Positions 1 to 5,167 of a stretch of 5,167 bases of DNA are shown piece after piece. Numbering within the stretch: the stretch's first letter is position 1; each line of letters starts with the position of its first letter. The position numbers were made by a program, and so were the translations under genes. The notes under the pieces are model-generated. The model was not told the DNA's origin and ran no database searches. It worked only from the letters and a program-made list of their open reading frames with translations. Origin of the DNA: Candidatus Dormiibacterota bacterium (GTDB taxonomy: Bacteria; Chloroflexota; Dormibacteria; UBA8260); NCBI GenBank assembly GCA_955652455.1, contig CATPBU010000015.1, positions 1 through 5,167 of the forward strand, given 5' to 3'.

Positions 1-1820
1 ACTCTGGGCGGCGCCAGGCCGCCCCCGTGCTGCTCGATAGCCTCGAACGGCTGGAGTATCGCGGCTACGACTCGGCGGGCATCGCCGTGCTCGACGAGGA
101 AGGGGGTGCCACCACTGTCGCCAAGAGCAATCGCAAGGTCGCCGACCTCGTCAAGCAGTTCGCCACTGAGGGGATGCCAAGCGGGCACACCGGGATCGGT
201 CACACGCGATGGGCGACGCATGGCCGGCCGACGGTGATCAACGCTCATCCGCACCGCGACTGCACGGGTCGCATCCACCTCATCCACAACGGCATCATCG
301 AGAACTACCGAGAGCTCCGCGCCGAGCTGGTCGCGGCCGGACACGAGTTCGTCAGCGATACCGACACCGAGGTGGTGCCGCACCTGGTCGAGCATCACTA
401 CAAGGGCGACCTCGCTGCCGCGGTGCGCTCCGCCCTGCAGCGCATCCATGGTGCCTATGCACTGGTGGTGATATCCGCCGACGAGCCCGGGCGCATCGTC
501 GGCGCACGGCTCAACGCGCCTCTGGTGGTCGGCCTTGGTGACGACGAGGTTTTCGTCAGCAGCGACATCACCGCCCTGATCCCGTACACCAAGCGCGTCA
601 TCCTGCTCGGCGAGGGGGAGGTCGCCTCAACGTCTCCGGAGGAGGTGATCATCACCAGCCTCGATGGCGCCCACCGCGAGCCGCGCGTGGTGATCGTCGA
701 CTGGGAGGCCGAGCAGGCGCAGAAGGGCGGGTTTCCGCACTTCATGCTCAAGGAGATCCACGAACAACCGGCGTCACTGCGGGGCGCGCTGCGCGGCCGC
801 ATCGATGACTCGGGCTTCGTCGATCTGCCCGATGTGACGCTCGATGACAGCCACCTGGCCGCGCTGCACCAGGTGACCATCGTGGCGTGCGGCTCGGCGT
901 GGATCGCCGGGCTGGTCAGCAAGTACGCCATCGAGAAGCTGGCGCGCGTGAAGTGCGACGTCGAGCCGGCCAGCGAGTTTCGCTACAGCGACCCGCTCCT
1001 TGACGCGGGCACGCTGGTGGTTGCCTTCTCGCAGTCCGGCGAGACGGCGGACACCTTGGCGGCGGTGCGTGAGGCGCGGCGTCACGGCGCCACCGTCATC
1101 GCCGTCACCAACGTGGTGGGCAGCGCCCTCTCGATGGAGGCCGACGGCGTCGTCTACATGCAGTCAGGGCCAGAGATCTGCGTTGCCGCCACCAAGACGA
1201 TGGTCAACCAGATGGCGTGTGGAATGCTGCTCGCGCTGCGGCTTGGCCAGGCCAGGGGAACCCTGGATGATGACGAGCACCGCCGCCTGACCACGGCGTT
1301 GCTCGAGGCACCTGCGCTCGTCGAGCGGGCGCTGGCTCTGGAGCCTCAACTCGCTGAGATGGCGCAGCGCTATTCGCACACCCGCAACGCGATGTACATC
1401 GGCCGGGGCATCAACTTCCCGGTCGCGCTGGAGGGAGCGCTGAAGCTCAAGGAGGTGTCGTACATCCATGCGGAGGGGTACGCGGCCGGAGAGCTCAAGC
1501 ACGGCCCGATCGCGCTGCTCGACCCCGATGTGCCGGTGGTTGCGCTGGCCACCCGCTCGCGCACGCTGCCCAAGATGGTCAGCAACATCCAGGAGGTGAG
1601 CTCACGCGACGCCCCTGTGATCGCGCTTGTGACAGAGGGTGAGAACCCCTTCGACGCCGGCTTCGTGCGTGACCTCGTCGAGGTGCCACTGACCGACGAG
1701 CTGATCTCACCGCTGGTCAACGTCGTTCCGCTGCAGCTCTTCGCGTACCACGTCGCCGTCGAGCGCGGTTGCGACGTCGATCAGCCGCGCAACCTCGCCA
1801 AGTCGGTCACCGTGGAGTGA
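1..1820 (+). CDS. glmS: Glutamine--fructose-6-phosphate aminotransferase (isomerizing), 5'-partial
   Basis: Converts fructose-6-phosphate and glutamine to glucosamine-6-phosphate and glutamate in the cytoplasm, the first step toward UDP-GlcNAc and peptidoglycan. The frame is open from base 3, and bases 1-2 fit the end of a Tyr codon. The first residues read SGRRQAAPVLL, which aligns with GlmS about eight residues in, so only the start including the catalytic Cys2 (MCGIVG) is outside the window. The GTG at 27 is internal. The glutaminase domain shows HTRWATHG (201-224), HNGIIENY (285-308) and SDTDTEVV (354-377). Two SIS isomerase domains follow, with ACGSAWIAG near 885, the sugar-phosphate loop SQSGETADT from 1029, and GELKHGP near 1491. 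The end LAKSVTVE is the family C-terminal signature with its active-site Lys. Estimated full length is about 612 residues, normal for the family. Its TGA overlaps the next gene's GTG. Confidence 0.97.
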   Translation, partial: SGRRQAAPVLLDSLERLEYRGYDSAGIAVLDEEGGATTVAKSNRKVADLVKQFATEGMPSGHTGIGHTRWATHGRPTVINAHPHRDCTGRIHLIHNGIIENYRELRAELVAAGHEFVSDTDTEVVPHLVEHHYKGDLAAAVRSALQRIHGAYALVVISADEPGRIVGARLNAPLVVGLGDDEVFVSSDITALIPYTKRVILLGEGEVASTSPEEVIITSLDGAHREPRVVIVDWEAEQAQKGGFPHFMLKEIHEQPASLRGALRGRIDDSGFVDLPDVTLDDSHLAALHQVTIVACGSAWIAGLVSKYAIEKLARVKCDVEPASEFRYSDPLLDAGTLVVAFSQSGETADTLAAVREARRHGATVIAVTNVVGSALSMEADGVVYMQSGPEICVAATKTMVNQMACGMLLALRLGQARGTLDDDEHRRLTTALLEAPALVERALALEPQLAEMAQRYSHTRNAMYIGRGINFPVALEGALKLKEVSYIHAEGYAAGELKHGPIALLDPDVPVVALATRSRTLPKMVSNIQEVSSRDAPVIALVTEGENPFDAGFVRDLVEVPLTDELISPLVNVVPLQLFAYHVAVERGCDVDQPRNLAKSVTVE

Positions 1821-3052
1821 GTGGCGGCACCGGGGTGGACGTCACCTCGGTCGCGCGCGTCGCCGAGTTGTTGTCGCGCCGGCCGCAGGCGGCGCAGCGC
1901 GTGTACACGGAGTCGGAGCGCCGCGATTGCGCCCGTCGACCCCAGCGATGGGCGACACGATGGGCGGACAAGGAGGCGGTGCGAAAGCTGCACGGTGCGC
2001 TGGGACTGCCACTGCCGGCGTTCCACGACGTCGAGGTCGTCGTCGGCGCCGGGGGCGCCCCGTCGCTTCGCGTTCATGGCGTCGCCAGCGATCTCCATCT
2101 GTCGCTGTCGCACGAGGGCGACCTCGCCATTGCCGTCGTCACCGGTGATCCGGTGCCGGCGACCCACGCCAATGTGCCGCAGGGTGTGCACCTCGCCGCC
2201 AGGCCTGATGACGCGCACAAAGGGACCTTCGGGTCCGTGGTGGTCGTGGGCGGAGCGGTGGGGTTCAGCGGCGCGCCGCTGATGAGTGCCACCGCTGCGG
2301 CGCGCGGGGGTGCCGGCCGCGTCCACGTTTGCGTCCCCAACTCCATCTACCCATCGATCGCCGCTCAGACCCTCGAGGTCATGGCCCATCCGCTGCCCGA
2401 CGCCGACGGCGGCATCGGACCCGAGGCGTTGGCGGTCCTCCGCGAGCGCCACTTCCCAGGCGCCAGCGCGCTGGTGCTCGGTCCCGGTCTTGGCAGGGCA
2501 CCCGGCACTGAGCGCTTCGTTGTCGACCTCCTCAGGGAGCTGCCCGCGCCCACTGTCGTCGACGCCGACGGGCTCAACATCGCCGCCGCTCGGGGCGTGG
2601 ACTGGCGCAACTGCAACCAGCGCCTGGTGCTCACCCCACACCCGGCAGAGATGGGCCGGCTGTGCTCGCTGGCGACGTCGGCCGTGCAGCAGCGCCGCCG
2701 TGAACTGGCCACCTCGTTCGCCCACGACAGTGGGGCGGTAGTGGTGCTCAAGGGCAGCGACACTGTCGTGGCGGCCCCCGATGGACGGGTGCAGATCAGT
2801 GACGTCCGTGTCGTCGCCCTTGCCAGCGGCGGCAGCGGTGACGTGCTCTCGGGTCTGCTCGCGGCGTTGATCGCGCAAGGACTCGAACCGTTCGACGCCG
2901 CCGTTGCCGCCGTGTTCGTGCACGCCGAGGCGGCGCTTGCGCTGCAGCGTCGTCGCGGCCGCGCCGGTGTGCTGCCGCGCGACGTCATCGACGAATTGCC
3001 CGCCGCCCAGGAGAGAGTCCGCCGGGTGCTCGAGCACAGGCTGACGCGGTGA
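1817..3052 (+). CDS. Fused holo-ACP synthase / ADP-dependent NAD(P)H-hydrate dehydratase (AcpS-NnrD)
   Basis: One 411-residue ORF carries two enzymes. Residues 1-110 are AcpS, which moves 4'-phosphopantetheine from CoA to a serine of acyl carrier protein. GVDV places the metal-binding Asp at residue 8, and VYTESE, WADKEA (Glu53) and LSLSHEGDLAIAVV (His99) follow. Residues about 126-405 are NnrD (YjeF C-terminal, ribokinase-like fold), which dehydrates S-NAD(P)HX back to NAD(P)H using ADP. Its motifs are HKGTFG (134-139), VLGPGLG (220-226), VDADGLN (248-254), LTPHPAEM (272-279), VLKGSDTV and GGSGDVLSG with Asp342. The linker is only about 15 residues, with no stop codon and no ribosome site before the second domain. 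The epimerase domain NnrE is absent. The GTG at 1817 is chosen because it puts Asp at position 8 and overlaps the glmS stop as GTGA, which suggests translational coupling; no clear Shine-Dalgarno is visible. Both domain assignments are firm; activity of the fusion is inferred. Confidence 0.93.
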   Translation: MSGGTGVDVTSVARVAELLSRRPQAAQRVYTESERRDCARRPQRWATRWADKEAVRKLHGALGLPLPAFHDVEVVVGAGGAPSLRVHGVASDLHLSLSHEGDLAIAVVTGDPVPATHANVPQGVHLAARPDDAHKGTFGSVVVVGGAVGFSGAPLMSATAAARGGAGRVHVCVPNSIYPSIAAQTLEVMAHPLPDADGGIGPEALAVLRERHFPGASALVLGPGLGRAPGTERFVVDLLRELPAPTVVDADGLNIAAARGVDWRNCNQRLVLTPHPAEMGRLCSLATSAVQQRRRELATSFAHDSGAVVVLKGSDTVVAAPDGRVQISDVRVVALASGGSGDVLSGLLAALIAQGLEPFDAAVAAVFVHAEAALALQRRRGRAGVLPRDVIDELPAAQERVRRVLEHRLTR

Positions 3053-3750
3053 CCAGGCCGGGGCTGCCCCGCGAAGGCAGCCTCCGCGCTGTCGTTTTCG
3101 ACATGGACGGCGTGCTCATTGACAGCGAACCGGTGTGGCGCAGCGTCGAGATCGAGGTGTTCAGCTCGCTCGGGTTGCACCTCACCGAGGCCGATTGCCG
3201 CCAAACCATGGGCATGCGGACGGGCGAGATGGTGCGCCTATGGAGCGCGCGCCAGCCGTGGTCCGGCGCGTCGGTAGGCGATGTCGTGGACCGCATCGTC
3301 GGTGGCGTCAGCGATCACGTGCAAACCCGCGGCTTTGCCATCGACGGAGCGCTCGAAGCGATTCGGCTGGTTCGCTCCTGCCGGCTGCGCTGCGCTGTCG
3401 CATCGTCATCGCCGCGGCCGCTCATCGACGCAGTGGTGGCCCGCCTCGGCATCGCCGAGCAGATCGATGCGGTGTGTTCCGCTGAAGACGAGGTGCGCGG
3501 CAAGCCAGCTCCCGACGTTTACCTGCGCGCGGCTGCGCTGCTCGGCGTGCCCGCAGCCAGCTGCCTGGCGGTTGAGGACTCCGTGCTGGGGGTGCTCTCA
3601 GCGCGCGCCGCGGGAATGCCGTGCGTGGCCATCCCGGACCCGCAGACTGCGCAGGATCCCCGGCTCGACGCGGCATCGGTGCGGCTGAACTCGATCCGCG
3701 ACCTCGACCGCGAGCGCCTCGTGTCCCTCAGCGCCGCCTACTTCGAGTAG
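3049..3750 (+). CDS. hxpB: HAD-superfamily sugar-phosphate phosphatase, HxpB/YniC-like
   Basis: A 233-residue cytoplasmic HAD hydrolase with a C1 cap. Motif I is FDMDGVLIDSEP, with nucleophile Asp18 and acid/base Asp20. Motif II is ASSSP (Ser119), motif III is GKPAPDVY (Lys152), and motif IV is VEDSVLG (Glu176, Asp177). The cap segment LWSARQPWSGAS closely matches E. coli HxpB (YniC), which removes phosphate from 2-deoxyglucose-6-phosphate and hexitol phosphates, so a similar broad sugar-phosphate role is likely. Beta-phosphoglucomutase relatives share these motifs, so the exact substrate is uncertain. The GTG start overlaps the preceding TGA as GTGA, the same junction as between glmS and the fusion gene, so it is probably co-translated. 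The residues before RAVVFDMDG are a short variable lead. The 3' end overlaps the convergent hydrolase gene by 13 bases. Confidence 0.9.
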   Translation: MTRPGLPREGSLRAVVFDMDGVLIDSEPVWRSVEIEVFSSLGLHLTEADCRQTMGMRTGEMVRLWSARQPWSGASVGDVVDRIVGGVSDHVQTRGFAIDGALEAIRLVRSCRLRCAVASSSPRPLIDAVVARLGIAEQIDAVCSAEDEVRGKPAPDVYLRAAALLGVPAASCLAVEDSVLGVLSARAAGMPCVAIPDPQTAQDPRLDAASVRLNSIRDLDRERLVSLSAAYFE

Positions 3751-4820
3751 ATGAAGCCCTGGATGCCCGATGAGTTGTTGGGCAGCACTCGGTAGCTGAC
3801 GCGGTCCCAACCGCCGCCGTTGCCCGAGAAATTCATCTCAGACAGCTTGAACCAACCGGCAGACACTCCCGCGGCCGGACCGACCGCCTCGACGTAGGCC
3901 ACATGTCCGACCCAGCTGGCACCGTCGCCTCCGGGCCAGAAGACAACCACCGCGCCGACCCGCGGCGTGTGCCCCTCGGGATAGCCGTAGTTGGCGGCAG
4001 CGTTGTACCAGTCCCTGGCGTTGCCGAGCCACGGGACGCAGCGTCGCGAGGCCACGTACCAGGTGCACTGTCCGTACGAGAAGTGATTGGCGCACGAACT
4101 GCTGTTCCCGGAATATCCGCCGGCGCCGGCCAGCTGCTGGTCGATCTCGGCAATCTGAGCGGCGATGGCGCGCGCCGGACCACTGGCGGCCTGGAAGGCC
4201 GCGTTGCGCTGCTCGACCAGTAGGAGGAGCGCGTTGCTGTCCTGAGCGAGCTGTTCCTCGAGAGCCGTGCCCCTGGCCGAGTCGGTTCGGATCTCGGCCT
4301 GCTCGGCAGTGATCGCCGTCTCCTTGTCACGGAGGCTGGCCTGGAGATTCCTGACCTGCTCGGCCACGTGCGAAGTGCCAGCCAGCCGCTCCATCGCCTG
4401 GCTGAAGGTCGTGGCGCTCAGGACGGCGGCGACCCAGGAGTCGGTGGTGGTGGACTCGTAGCTCTGCCGGGTCAGCGCGGCCAGCTGCTGCTTGGCTTTC
4501 ACGATGGTGGCCTCGTCGGCAGCAACCTGGCCGCTGAGCGCCAGCAGGCGGGCGTTGAGTGCGGCGAGCTGCTTCTGTGCCGCGAGCAGACGTGCCTGGG
4601 CGTTGGCGAATGCCTGCTCAGCTTGGGTGAGCGATAGGGAGGCGCTGTTCTTCGCCGGTTGCAGCGCGGCGAGCTCCTGGATGAGTTGAGCCCGGCGGGC
4701 GCTGAGGCTGTTGGTCTGTGGGGTGGTGCCGGCCTGTCCAGAGGGAATGGACGTGACTCCGGCGCTGAGCAGGACGGCGCAGCCGACAACGATCAAAAGC
4801 AGCTTGCGACTACCCCGCAA
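3738..4820 (-). CDS. Secreted coiled-coil CHAP-domain peptidoglycan hydrolase, PcsB-like
   Basis: A 360-residue exported protein predicted to cut peptidoglycan peptides or amide bonds outside the membrane. Residues 2-6 are basic (Arg2, Arg5, Lys6) and residues 7-22 form a hydrophobic signal core. Cleavage after Ala30 (SGQA) is plausible. Residues about 38-120 and 150-232 are Ala/Gln/Leu-rich coiled coil, joined by a hinge (SWVAAVLSATTFSQAMERL) resembling the hinge of PcsB/CwlO-type proteins, whose coiled coils are regulated by FtsEX. Residues 243-360 form a CHAP domain: YGQCTWYV with catalytic Cys252, GHVAYVE with His306, and LSEMNF with Glu328/Asn330 as the likely third residue. The TTG start at 4820 is chosen because GGAGGG lies five bases upstream and the signal peptide begins there. 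An ATG at 4901 would add 27 hydrophilic residues before the signal. Two extra cysteines (243, 261) flank the catalytic one. The specific bond cut cannot be told from sequence. Confidence 0.9.
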   Translation of the reverse strand: MRGSRKLLLIVVGCAVLLSAGVTSIPSGQAGTTPQTNSLSARRAQLIQELAALQPAKNSASLSLTQAEQAFANAQARLLAAQKQLAALNARLLALSGQVAADEATIVKAKQQLAALTRQSYESTTTDSWVAAVLSATTFSQAMERLAGTSHVAEQVRNLQASLRDKETAITAEQAEIRTDSARGTALEEQLAQDSNALLLLVEQRNAAFQAASGPARAIAAQIAEIDQQLAGAGGYSGNSSSCANHFSYGQCTWYVASRRCVPWLGNARDWYNAAANYGYPEGHTPRVGAVVVFWPGGDGASWVGHVAYVEAVGPAAGVSAGWFKLSEMNFSGNGGGWDRVSYRVLPNNSSGIQGFIYSK

Positions 4821-4825
4821 TGGTG

Positions 4826-4831
4826 CCCTCC
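4826..4831 (-). promoter_or_regulatory. Ribosome binding site fixing the TTG start of the CHAP gene
   Basis: On the minus strand this reads GGAGGG, followed by CACCA and then TTG. It is the only strong Shine-Dalgarno at correct spacing seen in the window, and it decides the start in favour of TTG over the upstream ATG at 4901. Confidence 0.8.
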
Positions 4832-4848
4832 GTTCCCCCGGCAGGAGG
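4827..4848 (-). promoter_or_regulatory. Possible hairpin covering the CHAP gene ribosome site
   Basis: In the minus-strand RNA, CCTCC (complement of 4844-4848) can pair with the Shine-Dalgarno GGAGG (complement of 4827-4831) across a 12-base loop. One bulged G would let the stem extend by a further GCC/GGC. Such a fold would hide the ribosome site. The pairing is directly visible; a regulatory role is inference, and GC-rich DNA gives such stems by chance. Confidence 0.3.
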
Positions 4849-4861
4849 CTGAGCTGATCTG

Positions 4862-4884
4862 CCCCGTCCGGGGTTGCGGCCCCC
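4862..4884 (-). promoter_or_regulatory. Alternative G/C-tract hairpins in the CHAP leader
   Basis: On the minus strand a GGGGG tract (4884-4880), a CCCC tract (4873-4870) and a GGGG tract (4865-4862) follow each other. The middle CCCC can pair with either G tract but not both, giving two exclusive short stems with loops of about six and four bases. This lies in the predicted 5' leader upstream of the ribosome site hairpin. The stems are only four to five pairs, so their importance is doubtful. Confidence 0.25.
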
Positions 4885-4896
4885 GATCTTGACGGC

Positions 4897-4926
4897 ACCA
4901 TAGAGGGTGGAAGGTCCCAAATGCAA
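4897..4926 (-). promoter_or_regulatory. Weak candidate promoter for the CHAP gene
   Basis: On the minus strand TTGCAT (4926-4921) and TATGGT (4902-4897) are separated by 18 bases. The -10-like box matches TANNNT; the -35-like box keeps only TTG. Transcription from here would start near 4890 and give a leader of about 70 bases containing the hairpins described at 4862-4884 and 4827-4848. Only the position and box resemblance support it. Confidence 0.25.
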
Positions 4927-4955
4927 ATCGCAGCGGATTCCCCGCGGCGGCTCCC

Positions 4956-4961
4956 TAAAGT
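4956..4961 (+). promoter_or_regulatory. Candidate -10 box for thiL, possible leaderless start
   Basis: TAAAGT fits the TANNNT form of a -10 element and ends 11 bases before the thiL ATG. Transcription would begin about five bases before the ATG, leaving almost no 5' leader. This agrees with the lack of a Shine-Dalgarno there. No convincing -35 is present at 16-18 bases upstream, so this is tentative. Confidence 0.25.
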
Positions 4962-4972
4962 GGGCTTCCACC

Positions 4973-5167
4973 ATGACTGACTCCACCCCCGTGGCGCCCG
5001 AACGTCGCTTTGGGTCGGGCGGCCCAACCCTCGCCGCGGTGGGGGAGGTCGCGCTTGTCGAGCAGCTGGTGGACATTGCCAAGACCAGCTCCGCGCCCAC
5101 GTTCGCGATTGCCGCCGCAGACGACGCCGCGGTATGGCAGCCGCTTCCCGGCTGCGATCTCGCGGTC
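4973..5167 (+). CDS. thiL: Thiamine-monophosphate kinase, 3'-partial
   Basis: The first 65 codons of ThiL, cut by the window end. ThiL phosphorylates thiamine monophosphate with ATP to the cofactor thiamine diphosphate in the cytoplasm. The visible part has LAAVGEVALVEQL (residues 20-32), matching the family start usually written LGEFGLI. It is followed by ADDAAVW (49-55), matching the Mg-binding GDDAAV motif with Asp50 and Asp51. Here the motif Gly is Ala. The ATG at 4973 gives about 18 extra polar, Pro/Gly-rich residues before the conserved block. A GTG at 4991 is an alternative start, but neither has a clear Shine-Dalgarno. The gene is divergent from the CHAP gene and shares the 152-base intergenic region with it. 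The identification rests on a short stretch, but motif order and spacing fit well. Confidence 0.78.
   Translation, partial: MTDSTPVAPERRFGSGGPTLAAVGEVALVEQLVDIAKTSSAPTFAIAAADDAAVWQPLPGCDLAV

Noticed and set aside
27..29. GTG at 27 as the start of glmS
   Set aside because: The frame continues to the window edge with residues that match GlmS, so the true start with catalytic Cys2 lies just outside the window.
1781..3037. A 418-codon open frame on the minus strand opposite almost the whole AcpS-NnrD gene
   Set aside because: In GC-rich coding DNA the complementary frames often lack stops. The translation is low-complexity, rich in Arg/Gly/His/Ala, with no recognisable motif, while the plus strand shows clear enzymes.
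2365..3204. A 279-codon minus-strand open frame
   Set aside because: Ser/Arg/Pro-rich shadow translation across two well-supported plus-strand genes; no motif seen.
3764..3784. TGCCC/GGGCA inverted repeat just after the phosphatase stop as a terminator
   Set aside because: Only five pairs with an 11-base loop, no T tract, and it lies within the coding sequence of the CHAP gene.
4889..4894. TTGACG as a -35 box for thiL
   Set aside because: No -10-like box lies 16-18 bases downstream, and the only TANNNT near thiL is over 60 bases away.
4899..4901. ATG at 4901 (and one at 5027) as the start of the CHAP gene
   Set aside because: Both would place a hydrophilic extension before the signal peptide. 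The 5027 start would also overlap thiL. The TTG at 4820 has a strong ribosome site at correct spacing.
4821..4972. A ydaO-type c-di-AMP riboswitch upstream of the cell-wall hydrolase
   Set aside because: The minus-strand leader has short look-alikes (TCAGCT followed by CCTC, and GGGGAATCC), but the conserved 5' motif and the spacing of the conserved blocks are not present, and the region is too short once thiL is accounted for. A covariance-model search would settle it.

Overview
The window is GC-rich (about two-thirds G+C by eye) bacterial chromosomal DNA with dense, mostly housekeeping genes. GTG and TTG starts, 4-base gene overlaps and the glmS-acpS-nnrD order recall Actinomycetota and GC-rich Chloroflexota/Dormibacterota-type soil lineages. 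That placement is an inference from style and gene order only. There are no RNA genes, mobile elements, CRISPR arrays or tandem repeats that I can see.

Layout. Positions 1-3750 (+) hold a tight three-gene operon. It starts with glmS, whose first few codons lie outside the window. Next comes a single ORF that fuses holo-ACP synthase (AcpS) to ADP-dependent NAD(P)H-hydrate dehydratase (NnrD). The last gene is a HAD sugar-phosphatase closely resembling E. coli HxpB/YniC. Both internal junctions are identical GTGA overlaps, where the start GTG shares bases with the upstream TGA. Positions 3738-4820 (-) hold a convergent gene for a secreted coiled-coil/CHAP peptidoglycan hydrolase of PcsB-like architecture. 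Its tail overlaps the phosphatase gene by 13 bases. A 152-base divergent intergenic region (4821-4972) carries its ribosome binding site, possible leader hairpins and weak promoter-like boxes. From 4973 to the window end runs the start of thiL (thiamine-monophosphate kinase), truncated by the window edge.

How the genes fit together. GlmS makes glucosamine-6-phosphate, the entry to peptidoglycan amino sugars. AcpS activates acyl carrier protein for lipid synthesis. NnrD repairs hydrated NAD(P)H. The HAD enzyme probably removes unwanted sugar or polyol phosphates. So the operon mixes envelope precursor supply with metabolite repair. The facing CHAP protein probably cuts the peptidoglycan that GlmS feeds.

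The most unusual item is the AcpS-NnrD fusion. NnrD is usually alone or fused to its epimerase partner NnrE; here AcpS occupies the N-terminal position and no epimerase is visible. I did not find convincing evidence of a wholly new system in this window.
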